Assembly: GCF_000424625.1 (NCBI RefSeq) | Contig: NZ_AUKG01000001.1 | Coordinates: 1,302,001-1,366,000 of the forward strand | Origin: Conexibacter woesei Iso977N | Lineage (GTDB): Bacteria > Actinomycetota > Thermoleophilia > Solirubrobacterales > Solirubrobacteraceae | DNA: 64,000 nucleotides | Direction of reading: 5' to 3' | In this document: in pieces, positions 31,202 to 39,785 of the stretch | Layout: the number at the start of each line of letters is the position of its first letter | Position numbering within the stretch: the stretch's first letter is position 1 | Position numbers and translations under genes: made by a program | Notes under the pieces: model-generated | Databases searched by the model: none | What the model was told of the DNA's origin: nothing | The model's input: only the letters and a program-made list of their open reading frames with translations

Positions 31202-33928
31202 ATGGCCGACACGACGGGGCTGATCGGGCGCACGGACGAGCTGGCGCGGCTCGGCGCGCTGCTCGACGCGGTCCCGGCCGGCGGCTCCTCGCTGCTCGTG
31301 CGCGGCGACGCGGGGATCGGGAAGTCGGCGCTGGTCGCCGCGGCGGCCGAGGACGCCGCGGCACGCGGGTGGCGTGTGCTGCGCGTCGAGGGCGCCCAAG
31401 GCGAGGCGCTGCTGCCGCTCGCCGCGCTGCACCGGCTGCTGCTGCCGGTCCTCGGCGAGGTCGGCGCGCTGCCCGCGGGCGAGCGCGACGCGCTGCTCGG
31501 CGCGTTCGGGCTGGCGGAGGTCTCGGTGCCGGAGATCTACCGGCTCGCGCTCGCGGTGCTGAACCTGCTGACCGAGATCGCGGCCGTCTCGCCCGTTGTT
31601 GTCGTTGTCGAAGACACGCACTGGCTGGACCGCTCGTCGGCGGCGGTGCTGGCCTTCGTGGCGCGGCGCGTCGCGGCCGACGCGGTGTTCCTGCTGGCCA
31701 GCGCGCGGCCGGGGGAGGACGACGAGCCGATCGCCGAGGCGGTCGCGGCCGTGCTGGAGCCGGCGCCGCTGGACGGCGACGCCGCCGCGGCGCTGCTTGA
31801 CCGCAGCGGCGGCGGCGCGCTCGACCCGGCGCGGCGCGCGGCGGTCCTGGCGGCGGCGCAGGGCAACCCCTTGGCCTTGGTCGAGCTGCCGCGCGCGCTG
31901 CTGGCCGGCGGCGCCTGGGCCGCCGGTGAGGAGCTGCCGATGACGGATCGCCTGGAGCGCGCGTTCGCCGACCGGCTCGGCGAGCTGCCCGAGGCGACCG
32001 GGACCGCGGTCCTGCTCGCCGCGCTGGCCGGCGACATGGACGCCGTGGCGGCCCGCGCGGCCGCCGGCGGCGACGACCTCGCGCCCGCGGTCGCCGCCGG
32101 GCTGATCGAGCGCGACGCCGCCGGGCGGGTGCGCTTCCGTCATCCGCTGGTGCGCTCGGCGGTCGCGCGGGCCGCGCCGGTCGACCGGCGCATGGCGGCG
32201 CACGCGGCGCTGGCGGCGGTCGCCGGCGAGGACCCGGACCGCCGCGCCTGGCATCGCGCCAACGCGACGCTCGGCGCCGACGAGTCGGTCGCCGCCGACC
32301 TCCAGGCGGTCGCGCGGCGCGCGCAGCGCAGGGGCGCGATCGCCGACGCGGTCAGCGCCCTGGAGCGCGCAGCGGACTTCAGCGTCGCGGGCGAGCGGCG
32401 CACCCAGCGGCTCCTGCACGCCGCCGAGCTGGCGGCGGAGATCGGGCAGGTCGCGGCGATCCGGCGCGTCGAGGCGGCGGTCGGCGCACTCGAGCTGACC
32501 GGCAGCGACCGGCTGCGGCTGGAAGCGGTCCGGGAGGCCGTCGACTACGACATGTCGAGCGCGGGCGAGCGCGTCGACCAACTCATAGAACTGGCCGACA
32601 CCGCGCAGTCCGGCGGGCTCGACGACCTCGCGCGCCAGTTCCTGGTGCAGGCGGCGTTCCGGTGCTGGATCGTCGACTTCGGCGGCGCGCGCGAGGCCCG
32701 GGTCGTCGAGGCGGTGGAGCGAGTTGTAGGAGATGCCTTCGACCCGCGCGGCGTCGTCGCGCGCGCCTACGCGGCGCCGCTGGACCAAGCGGCGACGGTC
32801 CTGGCGTCGGTCAGCGACCCGGAGCTCGTCGCGACCGCCGACCCGGTCGGCCTGCACCTGCTCGGCCACGCGGCGTCGTGCGTCGGCGAGTTCCACGTCG
32901 CGGCGCGGCTGTGCGGGGCGGCGGTCGACGGGCTGCGCGCGGAGGGGCGGCTGACGACGCTGACGCAGGCGCTGCGGATCCAGGCGTGGGCGACGCTGCG
33001 GATCGGGCACTGGGACGTGTGCGCGACGGCGGGGACCGAGGCGGTCCGGCTGACGCACGAGACGCGCCAGCCGCTGGTCCGGGCCGACGTGCTCAGCGCG
33101 CTGGCGGCGCTGGCCGCGCTGCGCGGCGACCTCGAGCGCGCCGCCGCGCTGGCCGCCGACGCCGAGGCGCTGGCGCTCGACACCGGCAACCACGTGACGC
33201 TGTCGACGATCGAGGTCGGGCGCGCGTTCGCGGCCGCGGGCGACGGGCGCTCGGGCGACGCGTTCGACATCCTGATCCGCGTCTTCCGGCCCGGCGAGCC
33301 CGTCCACCAGCGCATGCAGGCGGTCTGGGCGACCGGCGCGCTGACCGAGTACGCGGTGCTCAGCGGGCACGACGACGCGGCGCGCGCCGAGGTCGCCGCG
33401 CTGGAGGAGCGCGCCGCGGGGCGCGCGCTGAGCAGCGGCGTCGCGATCTCGCTGCGCCACGCCCGCGCGCTGCTCGCCGAGCCGGAGGTCGCCGAGGCGC
33501 GCTTCGAGGAGGCGCTCGATCCGGCGCTGGGCGTGTGGCCGTTCGACAGCGCGCGGATCCGGCTCTCCTACGGTGCCTGGCTGCGCCGCCAGCGGCGCGT
33601 CGTCGACTCGCGCGCGCCGCTGCGCGCGGCCCGCGACGCGTTCGACCGCCTCGGCGCGTCCGGCTGGGCCGACCGCGCGCGCGTCGAGCTGGCGGCGGCC
33701 GGCGAGGACTCCACGCGGCGCGCGCCCGAGGCCTGGGACGAGCTGACGCCGCAGGAGGTCCAGGTCGCCCAGATGGTCGCTCAGGGCCTGTCGAACAAGG
33801 AGATCGGGCAGCGCCTGTACGTCTCGCACCGCACGATCGCGTCGCACCTCTACCGGATGTTCCCCAAGCTCGGCGTGACCTCGCGGGCGCAGATCGCGCG
33901 AGCCGTCGCCGAGCGCGAGCGCGCCTGA
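31202..33928 (+). CDS. LAL-type LuxR regulator with AAA/STAND ATPase (LAL-4)
   Basis: 908-aa STAND regulator. Walker A GDAGIGKS at 35-42; the Walker B strand reads VVVVVEDTHWLD, i.e. Glu-Asp instead of Asp-Asp. Helical repeats fill the middle; the HTH has LTPQEVQVAQMVAQGLSN and YVSHRTIASHLYRMFPKLG. It is closest to LAL-1: both share GNPLALVELP encoded by an identical 30-nt stretch and the same SHLYR-FPKLG end. ATG 31202 is preferred; a GTG at 31190 is in frame. It begins 25 nt after the LysR pair and ends at a hairpin. Confidence 0.88.
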   Translation: MADTTGLIGRTDELARLGALLDAVPAGGSSLLVRGDAGIGKSALVAAAAEDAAARGWRVLRVEGAQGEALLPLAALHRLLLPVLGEVGALPAGERDALLGAFGLAEVSVPEIYRLALAVLNLLTEIAAVSPVVVVVEDTHWLDRSSAAVLAFVARRVAADAVFLLASARPGEDDEPIAEAVAAVLEPAPLDGDAAAALLDRSGGGALDPARRAAVLAAAQGNPLALVELPRALLAGGAWAAGEELPMTDRLERAFADRLGELPEATGTAVLLAALAGDMDAVAARAAAGGDDLAPAVAAGLIERDAAGRVRFRHPLVRSAVARAAPVDRRMAAHAALAAVAGEDPDRRAWHRANATLGADESVAADLQAVARRAQRRGAIADAVSALERAADFSVAGERRTQRLLHAAELAAEIGQVAAIRRVEAAVGALELTGSDRLRLEAVREAVDYDMSSAGERVDQLIELADTAQSGGLDDLARQFLVQAAFRCWIVDFGGAREARVVEAVERVVGDAFDPRGVVARAYAAPLDQAATVLASVSDPELVATADPVGLHLLGHAASCVGEFHVAARLCGAAVDGLRAEGRLTTLTQALRIQAWATLRIGHWDVCATAGTEAVRLTHETRQPLVRADVLSALAALAALRGDLERAAALAADAEALALDTGNHVTLSTIEVGRAFAAAGDGRSGDAFDILIRVFRPGEPVHQRMQAVWATGALTEYAVLSGHDDAARAEVAALEERAAGRALSSGVAISLRHARALLAEPEVAEARFEEALDPALGVWPFDSARIRLSYGAWLRRQRRVVDSRAPLRAARDAFDRLGASGWADRARVELAAAGEDSTRRAPEAWDELTPQEVQVAQMVAQGLSNKEIGQRLYVSHRTIASHLYRMFPKLGVTSRAQIARAVAERERA

Positions 33929-33935
33929 CCGGCAG

Positions 33936-33952
33936 ACCCCCAAACGGGGGGT
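33936..33952 (+). terminator. small hairpin after LAL-4
   Basis: Perfect 6-bp stem ACCCCC-AAACG-GGGGGT between LAL-4 and the histidine kinase gene. Confidence 0.45.
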
Positions 33953-33980
33953 GTGGCGCGCTTCCGCTCCCCGCCTGCGG

Positions 33981-33986
33981 CACGAT
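33981..33986 (+). promoter_or_regulatory. -10-like CACGAT, leaderless geometry
   Basis: CACGAT (CA variant of TANNNT) ends 6 nt before GTG 33993. Confidence 0.3.
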
Positions 33987-33992
33987 GCGGAG

Positions 33993-35120
33993 GTGGAGCC
34001 CGCCGGATCCGGAACGCACCCGTCGCAGGCCCGCGGGGCGATTCCCGCCCTCGAGCTGCTCGTCGAGGTGCTCTCGGGACCGGCCGACGCGGACGCGGAG
34101 GAGCACTTCTACTCGCACCTCGCCGAGGCGGTCTGCCGCCTGGCCGACATGCGGCGGGCGATCATCTTCCGCTACGACGACGCGTCGCGGCTCGTGCGGG
34201 TGGCGGGCGCGCACGGCGTCGACCCGGCGGCGTTCACCGACGCGCACATCTCGGTCGAGGTCGCGCCGCTGGCGGCGACCGCGCTGGCCGAGGACCGCGT
34301 GATCGAGGTGCTCCCGGGCGAGGAGCAGTTCATCGCGCCGGAGTTCCTGCCGCTGCTCGGCGAGAGCGCGCTGGTCTACGTCCCGATCGCGGCGGCGGGG
34401 CGCTGGCCGGGCGTCATGCTGGTCGAGCCGGCGCCGAGCGCGCTGCCGCTCGACGACGCGACGCGCGACCTGCTGTGGACGCTCGGCAAGACGCTGGCGC
34501 TGGCCGCGATGGCGCGGATCGCGACGTTCCACGGCGAGCGCGCGCGCCAGCTGGAGGACCGGATCGACCTCGCGCGCGAGATCCACGACCGCGTGATCCA
34601 GCGGCTGTTCGGCGTGTCGCTCGTGATGACGCGGCCGCTGGGCGACGACGCGCGGCTGCGCGCGGCGGACGAGATCCAGACCGCTCTGAGCGAGCTGCGC
34701 AGCGCGCTGCAGCGGCCTTTGGGCCGTCGCGCGCGCGAGACCGGGACGACGCTGGCCGCCGAGCTCAAGCGGCTGACCGTCGCGCACGCCGACCTCGGGC
34801 TGCACGTCCAGGGCGACATCCCGGAGGTGCCCGTCGACCTGGAGCCGCTGGCGCAGTCGGTCCTGACCGAGGCGGTCCGCAACGTGCGCAAGCACGCGGT
34901 CGCGTCCGAGATCGCGGTCCAGGCGAGGACCGAGAACGGCGTCTTCGTGCTGGAGGTCTGGAACGACGGCGTGACCGGGTCGCGCACCGCGCCGGGCGCG
35001 CCCGGGATGGGGCTGCGGCTGGCGGCGCTGGAGGCGATCCACGTCGGCGGCGTCGTCGAGTTCGGGCCGCGGCCGAACGGGCGCTGGCAGGTCCGGCTGG
35101 CGGTGCCGGTCGCGTCATGA
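33993..35120 (+). CDS. sensor histidine kinase, GAF + HisKA_3 type
   Basis: 375-aa soluble NarX/DesK-type kinase. N-terminal GAF-like sensor (about 20-175), dimerisation/phosphoacceptor helix with LAREIHDRVIQRLFGVSL (the His of REIHDR is the phosphorylation site), and a C-terminal HATPase_c with VLTEAVRNVRKHA (N box), VWNDGV and GMGLRLAALEA (G box). No transmembrane segment, so a cytosolic signal is expected. Start GTG 33993 is chosen over a GTG at 33951 that would lie in the LAL-4 terminator. Its stop overlaps the response regulator start (ATGA). Confidence 0.88.
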   Translation: MEPAGSGTHPSQARGAIPALELLVEVLSGPADADAEEHFYSHLAEAVCRLADMRRAIIFRYDDASRLVRVAGAHGVDPAAFTDAHISVEVAPLAATALAEDRVIEVLPGEEQFIAPEFLPLLGESALVYVPIAAAGRWPGVMLVEPAPSALPLDDATRDLLWTLGKTLALAAMARIATFHGERARQLEDRIDLAREIHDRVIQRLFGVSLVMTRPLGDDARLRAADEIQTALSELRSALQRPLGRRARETGTTLAAELKRLTVAHADLGLHVQGDIPEVPVDLEPLAQSVLTEAVRNVRKHAVASEIAVQARTENGVFVLEVWNDGVTGSRTAPGAPGMGLRLAALEAIHVGGVVEFGPRPNGRWQVRLAVPVAS

Positions 35121-35743
35121 GCGGCGACGCGCGCAAGTTGAAGGTCTTGGTCGTCGACGACCACGACGTCGTCCACTGGGGCTTCCGGGTGATGTTGTCC
35201 GAGCTGCCGTGGGTCGAGAAGACGCTGTCGGCGCGCAACGGCGAGGAGGCGATCGCGCTCGCGCGGCGCTACGAGCCGGACGTCGCGCTGGTCGACCTGT
35301 TCGTCGGCGAGGAGTCGGGCCCGGAGATCTGCGAGCAGCTGCACCTCGCCCGGCGCGGCGTCAAGGTCCTGCTGATCTCCGGCGCCGGGCGGATCTCGGC
35401 CGAGGCGGCGCGCGCGTGCGGCGCGACGGGGTTCGTCCCGAAGGACTGGCCGGCGGTCGACATCGCGCGCGCGGTCCGGATGGTCGGGCTGGGCATGTCG
35501 ATGTTCGAGCCCGAGGACGACGCCGCGGCCAACGGCGCCGCGAAGGGGCCGGGGCTGACGCCGCGCGAGCAGGAGGTCCTGCAGCTCGTCGCGACCGGGG
35601 CCACGAACCGCGAGATCGCGGCGGCGCTGCACCTGTCCCCGCACACGGTCAAGGAGCACGCGAGCGCGTTGTACAAGAAGTTGGAGGCGCGCAACCGCGC
35701 CGACGCGGTGCTGCGCGCGCAGCGGCTGGGCATCCTGGGCTGA
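35117..35743 (+). CDS. NarL/FixJ-family response regulator
   Basis: 208-aa partner of the upstream kinase, coupled by a 4-nt ATGA overlap. Receiver: VLVVDDHDVVHWGFRVML, phosphoacceptor Asp in DVALVDLFVGEE, Ser in LLISGAG, Lys in GFVPKDWPAVD. LuxR HTH: LTPREQEVLQLVATGATN, LSPHTVKEHASALYKKLEARNRADAV. The Trp of VVHWGFR and the PKDW loop differ from common NarL proteins. Targets are unknown; the adjacent SDR-type reductase gene and the LAL cluster are the obvious candidates. Confidence 0.93.
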   Translation: MSGDARKLKVLVVDDHDVVHWGFRVMLSELPWVEKTLSARNGEEAIALARRYEPDVALVDLFVGEESGPEICEQLHLARRGVKVLLISGAGRISAEAARACGATGFVPKDWPAVDIARAVRMVGLGMSMFEPEDDAAANGAAKGPGLTPREQEVLQLVATGATNREIAAALHLSPHTVKEHASALYKKLEARNRADAVLRAQRLGILG

Positions 35744-35825
35744 AGCTGCGCAGGCCTCACGCCCGGCGGTGGGGGTCGCCTCCCCCCGGATGGCGGGTTC
35801 GCGCGCGGACCGGGGCGGGACCCGC

Positions 35826-35831
35826 CAGGCT
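35826..35831 (+). promoter_or_regulatory. -10-like CAGGCT, leaderless geometry
   Basis: CAGGCT ends 6 nt before GTG 35838, downstream of a GGGGG/CCCCC hairpin (about 35770-35788) that closes the response-regulator transcript. Confidence 0.3.
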
Positions 35832-35837
35832 CGGGAG

Positions 35838-36899
35838 GTGCTCCTCCTCACCGGCGCGACCGGCTTCCTCGGCGGCGAGTTGTTGGTGCGGTTGGTCGAG
35901 GAGACCGACCGCGACATCATAGTGCTGGTCCGCGCCGACGACGACGCGGCGGCCACGACGCGCGTCGCGCGCACGCTGGCGACGCTGCTGCCGCCGGAGG
36001 CGCTGAGCGCCGCGGTCCCGCGGGTCCGGGCGGTCGCCGCGCACCTGGACCGGCCGGGGCTCGGGCTGCCGCCGCGCGATGTTGATGCCCTTGCTGCGCA
36101 GATCGACGCGGTCGTGCACTGCGCGGCGTCGGTGCAGTTCACGCTGCCCTACGACGAGGCGTGGGCGATCAACGTCGGCGGCACCCGCGCGATGCTCGAC
36201 CTGGCGGCGCGCGCTCCGGAGCTCGAGCGCTTCGTGCACGTCAGCACCGCCTACGTCGCCGGCGACCGGCCCGGGCCGTACCGCGAGTCCGAGGGCGACG
36301 TCGGCCAGCGGCCGCGCAACACGTACGAGCAGACCAAGTTGATGGCCGAGCAGGACGTGCTGGCCGCCGGCCTGCCGGGCACGTCGATCCTGCGGCCGTC
36401 GATCGTCGTCGGGGACTCCCGGACGGGGTGGACGCCGGCGTTCAACGTCATCTACTGGCCGCTGCGGGCGTTCGCGCGCGGGCTGTTCCCGGTCGTGCCG
36501 GGGACGCCGGAGGCGCGCGTGGACATCGTGCCGGTCGACACCGTCGCCGACGCGCTCCTGACCCTGGCGACCGCGGATCCGGTCACCGGGACCTTCCACG
36601 TCGTGGCCGGCGATGACGCGCCGACCGCCCGCCGCCTCACCGAGCTCGCCGCATCGGCCTTCGACGCTCCGCTCCCGGACTTCGTCACGCCCGGCTCGGC
36701 GCCCGAGGTCGAGCAGCGCGCCGGGGCGTTCCTGCCCTACTTCCGCGTCCCCGGCGTCTTCCGCACCGACGCCTCCTCCCGCCTCGGCTTCATCCCACCA
36801 CCCCTCGAGACCTACTTCACCACCCTCCTCCGCTACGCCGACGAAGCCCGCTGGGGCCGCGCCAACCGCGCCCGCTGGACCACCGCACCGGTGGCATAG
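35838..36899 (+). CDS. thioester-reductase-like extended SDR
   Basis: 353-aa NAD(P)-dependent reductase of the fatty acyl/thioester reductase (NAD_binding_4) type. Rossmann motif TGATGFLGGELL sits at the N terminus, followed by VVHCAASVQFT, the substrate-side FVHVSTAYVAGD, and the catalytic NTYEQTK (Y-x3-K). Family members reduce carrier- or CoA-bound acyl groups to aldehydes/alcohols, but this is a stand-alone domain without a carrier protein. GTG 35838 is preferred because the Rossmann strand begins at once; a GTG at 35769 would start within a hairpin. Converges with the phosphoesterase gene. Confidence 0.8.
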   Translation: MLLLTGATGFLGGELLVRLVEETDRDIIVLVRADDDAAATTRVARTLATLLPPEALSAAVPRVRAVAAHLDRPGLGLPPRDVDALAAQIDAVVHCAASVQFTLPYDEAWAINVGGTRAMLDLAARAPELERFVHVSTAYVAGDRPGPYRESEGDVGQRPRNTYEQTKLMAEQDVLAAGLPGTSILRPSIVVGDSRTGWTPAFNVIYWPLRAFARGLFPVVPGTPEARVDIVPVDTVADALLTLATADPVTGTFHVVAGDDAPTARRLTELAASAFDAPLPDFVTPGSAPEVEQRAGAFLPYFRVPGVFRTDASSRLGFIPPPLETYFTTLLRYADEARWGRANRARWTTAPVA

Positions 36900-36904
36900 C
36901 GTCG

Positions 36905-37639
36905 CTAGGTGGTACGAGACTCGAAGAGCTCGGTGATCTCGAGCGCTTCGACCAGCTGTGTCATCGCCGCCGCGGTCGAGTCGGTGTCCGGCCAGCCGGA
37001 GGCCAGGATGCGGGCGCCCGCGGCGGCGTGGTCGTAGGTGGTGGACATGAGGCGGGGCTCGCCGTTGTCCACCAACAACCAGCGGGCCGCGCCGTCGCCC
37101 TCGTAGGGCAGGCCGACGCTGCCGGCGTTGACGAAGCGGACGCCGGCGCTCGTCGTGTGGTCGTGTTGTTGATGGGTGTGGCCGGCAACGACCAGCGGTT
37201 GCTCGACGCCGGCCAGCGCGTCGTCGTAGCGGTCCGGAGGGGAGAGGCGGGTCAGCATCTCCTCGTCGCTGCGTGGCGTCGCGTGGCAGAACAGGACGCC
37301 GTCGAGCTCGAGGGTCAGCGGCAGCGCGCCGAGTGCCGCCACGCGCGCGGGGTCGAGCGCGCGGGCGTTGAGGGTCGCGGTGACGAGCGGGAGGTCGTCC
37401 GGGTCCGGCGCCGCGCCGTCGGGGTCGACGGCCGCGACCTCGCGCTCGCCGTTCCCACGGACCCAGTGCGTGGGCTCGGCGAGCGCGTCGAGGCGGTCCA
37501 GGACGTCGGCGGCGAACGCGCCCGGGACCGCGTCGCCGCCGACGACGACCGCGTCGCGGTCCTGCGCCCGGGGATCGGCGAGGACCGCGTCGAGGGCGTC
37601 GATGTTCCCGTGGATGTCGTACAGCGCGAGGATCCGCAT
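36905..37639 (-). CDS. metallophosphoesterase, YfcE/serine-threonine phosphatase-like
   Basis: 244-aa dinuclear-metal phosphoesterase. Family motifs in order: LYDIHGNIDALDAVL (D-x-H), VVVGGDAVPG (GD), VRGNGERE (GN[H/x]E, here GNGE), LFCHATPRSDEEM (H), and VVAGHTHQQHD (GH-x-H). All metal ligands are visible except that the usual GNHE reads GNGE. Related proteins are phosphodiesterases or phosphoprotein phosphatases; the substrate is unknown. A TAGCGT lies 9 nt upstream of the ATG on the minus strand. Confidence 0.88.
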   Translation of the reverse strand: MRILALYDIHGNIDALDAVLADPRAQDRDAVVVGGDAVPGAFAADVLDRLDALAEPTHWVRGNGEREVAAVDPDGAAPDPDDLPLVTATLNARALDPARVAALGALPLTLELDGVLFCHATPRSDEEMLTRLSPPDRYDDALAGVEQPLVVAGHTHQQHDHTTSAGVRFVNAGSVGLPYEGDGAARWLLVDNGEPRLMSTTYDHAAAGARILASGWPDTDSTAAAMTQLVEALEITELFESRTT

Positions 37640-37648
37640 CGGCGGCCC

Positions 37649-37654
37649 ACGCTA
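37649..37654 (-). promoter_or_regulatory. -10-like TAGCGT
   Basis: On the minus strand TAGCGT ends 9 nt before ATG 37639. Confidence 0.35.
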
Positions 37655-37679
37655 ACATGCAACCTCACGGTTGCGCAAG

Positions 37680-38126
37680 TCAGACCATGCTGCGATGCGA
37701 CCCGCCGTAGGCCGAGAGGCCGTAGATGATGAGGATGTCGACCGCGAAGATCGCCAGCGACCAGAACGGGTAGCCGGGGATCGACAGCAGCGCGCCGATC
37801 GCGCTCAGCGACGCGGCGGCGATGCCGAACCAGCGGCCGAACTGGTTGCCGGCCCAGATCGAGAACGCGGCGATCACCTGGATCGCGCCGAGGACCAGCG
37901 TCACCCAGCCCCACGTGTTGAGGTTGGAGAGGATGTACTTGGTGTCGGCGACGAAGAACTTGGAGTCGCCGATCGCGGCGATCCCGTAGATGATGTTCAG
38001 CACGCCGGCGACGAGCAGCATGATGCCGGCGAAGAGCAGCCAGCCGAGACCGTGGACCTCGTCGTAGGCGCGGTCGGCGGGGCGGCTGGGACCGCGGGAT
38101 TGCATTCCGGCGTCGAGCGTGGACAT
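37680..38126 (-). CDS. four-helix membrane protein (DUF7144-like)
   Basis: 148-aa integral membrane protein. After a polar N-terminal 30 residues come four hydrophobic helices: LGWLLFAGIMLLVAGVLNII, WVTLVLGAIQVIAAFSIWAG, FGIAAASLSAIGALLSIPGY and FWSLAIFAVDILIIYGLSAY. The conserved GVLNIIYGIAAI and the FGRWFG turn match the DUF7144 family of actinobacterial membrane proteins; function unknown. No enzymatic residue pattern is visible. A fragment related to sigma factors lies upstream. Confidence 0.75.
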   Translation of the reverse strand: MSTLDAGMQSRGPSRPADRAYDEVHGLGWLLFAGIMLLVAGVLNIIYGIAAIGDSKFFVADTKYILSNLNTWGWVTLVLGAIQVIAAFSIWAGNQFGRWFGIAAASLSAIGALLSIPGYPFWSLAIFAVDILIIYGLSAYGGSHRSMV

Positions 38127-38159
38127 GTGGGCCTCCTGGTGTTATTGGCGTCCGGGCGC

Positions 38160-38363
38160 TCATGACGGTCCCGCCGCCGGGGGTGAGGCCGCGTCACCCG
38201 CGCGGGGTGGTGGGACGAGCGCCGCGACCTCGTCGGCGGGGAGGCCGAAGACGCGCCGGAGGATGAACGCGAGGCGCTCGTGGGGCGGGAGGTCGGCGAG
38301 GGCGAGGAGGAGCGCGAGCGTCGCCGCGTCGGCGAGCTCGCCGACGGGCGGGTCGCGATGCAT
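38160..38363 (-). pseudogene. truncated ECF sigma region-4 fragment
   Basis: 67-aa frame whose centre, LPPHERLAFILRRVFGLPAD and then EVAALV, matches the first two helices of sigma-70 region 4 in SigJ/ECF41-like factors. The recognition helix that should follow is replaced by a Pro/Ala-rich end, and region 2 is absent. Either a decayed remnant of an ECF sigma gene or a small independent protein; a relic is more likely. The ATG follows a CGTGTTGATG sequence and has no clear ribosome binding site. Confidence 0.4.
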
Positions 38364-38455
38364 CGTGTTGATGACCGATGGGGCAGCGCGAACGTGACAG
38401 GTGGCGGGGGCGCGTAAGCGATCGGTGGGTTGGGCCGTTGGTCGTTGGACCGCTC

Positions 38456-39721
38456 ATGATCAAGAACGCTCTCCGCCTCGCCCTCGCCGCTGCCGTCGTC
38501 GCGCTCGCCGCCGCCTTGCCGGCCTCCGCGCTCGCCTTCCCGCCCGGCAACGACTCGCCGGGAGCCGCCGTGGCGATCCCGGCGGCGCCCGCGTTCGTGT
38601 CCGGCACGACGGTGGAGGCGACGCTCGACGCCGACGAGCCCTCGCCGCTGGTCGCCGCCGACGACGGCGGCACCCGCCACGGGCTCGACCGCAGCGTCTG
38701 GTTCACCTACCGGCCCGACAGGGACATCAAGATCCTCGCCGACACCTGCGACGCGAACTTCACGAGCCATATCGACGTCTACACCGGCGGGCCCGGCGGC
38801 TTCGGCGTGGTCGAGACGAAGGTGAACTCCTACCGCGACTGCCCCGGCGACCGCCGCTCGTTCAGCGCCAGGGCCGCGACCCTGTACTGGATCCGCGTGT
38901 CGACCGAGCGTGACGGCGTGCGCTTCCCGGACGGCGGGAACTTCCACCTGCGGCTGACGCCCCAGACCGCGCCGCTGAACGACGCGTTCTCCGACGCGAC
39001 GCCGCTGAGCGCGACCGGGACGTTCCCGGCCTCGCTGGCCTTCGCCTCGCTGGAGCTCGGGGAGCCGTCCTACCGCGAGGACACCGGCTCGATCTGGTAC
39101 CGCCTGACGCCGAGCGAGAGCACCGCCTACAACGCGTCGGTCGGGGCCTCGGCGACGACCGTGACGCTGCAGGTCTTCGAGTCGCGCGGCTCCACCATCA
39201 ACCGCCTGCGCCGCCTCGGCCAGGACTACACCGAGGACGACTACGCCGCGACCGTCGCCTTCAACGCGCTGAAGGGCAAGACGTATTACATCCGCCTGGG
39301 GACGTCGTCGCAGGTGCCGTCGCCGACGTCGCTGCAGCTGACGACGAACACGGCGCAAGGCCTGGGCCTCCTGGTGACGCCGTCCTCGAACACCCTGGCG
39401 AGTCTCCGCCACGACGGCTTCAAGGCCGTCCTCTCCTGCGCCCGCACCTGCACCCTCGGCGTCGACCTCCTCGTCTCACCCGCCGACGCCAAGCGCTACC
39501 ACTTGACCAAGAAGACCCCCAAGGCCCCCGTCAAGGTCGGCCACATCGGCGGCACCCTCCAAGCCGGCCAACCGACCTCCGTCACCGTGCCGCTCTCCAC
39601 CTCAGCGGCCAAGCACCTCACCCACGCCACATCCCTTCACACCACCCTCCGCGTCTCCGTCCGCGGCAAGAGGGGCACGGCCACCGGCAAGCCGGTGACC
39701 AAGTCCACCACCCTGAAGTGA
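38456..39721 (+). CDS. secreted PPC-like beta-domain protein
   Basis: 421-aa exported protein. Signal peptide MIKNALRLALAAAVVALAAA with an ASALA cleavage site. Two tandem pre-peptidase-C-like modules follow, each opening NDSPGAA or NDAFSDATPL, with SVWFTYRP/SIWYRLTP and a closing YWIRVST/YYIRLGT strand. The last 110 residues are a separate beta domain rich in Leu/Thr/Lys (LLVTPSSNTLASLRHDGFKA, LSCARTCTLGVDLLV, with a Cys pair) often seen at the C termini of secreted solirubrobacterial proteins. No protease or hydrolase domain is attached. Probably a surface protein. Start ATG 38456 gives the signal peptide. Confidence 0.75.
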   Translation: MIKNALRLALAAAVVALAAALPASALAFPPGNDSPGAAVAIPAAPAFVSGTTVEATLDADEPSPLVAADDGGTRHGLDRSVWFTYRPDRDIKILADTCDANFTSHIDVYTGGPGGFGVVETKVNSYRDCPGDRRSFSARAATLYWIRVSTERDGVRFPDGGNFHLRLTPQTAPLNDAFSDATPLSATGTFPASLAFASLELGEPSYREDTGSIWYRLTPSESTAYNASVGASATTVTLQVFESRGSTINRLRRLGQDYTEDDYAATVAFNALKGKTYYIRLGTSSQVPSPTSLQLTTNTAQGLGLLVTPSSNTLASLRHDGFKAVLSCARTCTLGVDLLVSPADAKRYHLTKKTPKAPVKVGHIGGTLQAGQPTSVTVPLSTSAAKHLTHATSLHTTLRVSVRGKRGTATGKPVTKSTTLK

Positions 39722-39785
39722 CGGCTTGACCGCGGCCTGACATCGGTCGGGAAGGATCCGGAGCCGACCGGTGTCAGTCTCGGTC

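Noticed and set aside
30308-33943. 1211-codon open frame on the minus strand opposite LysR and LAL-4
   Set aside because: No motif, biased composition, fully antisense to better-supported genes.
35769-35837. Extended N terminus of the thioester-reductase-like SDR from GTG 35769
   Set aside because: Crosses a GGGGG/CCCCC hairpin and encodes an Arg/Gly-rich stretch; the Rossmann fold begins exactly at GTG 35838.
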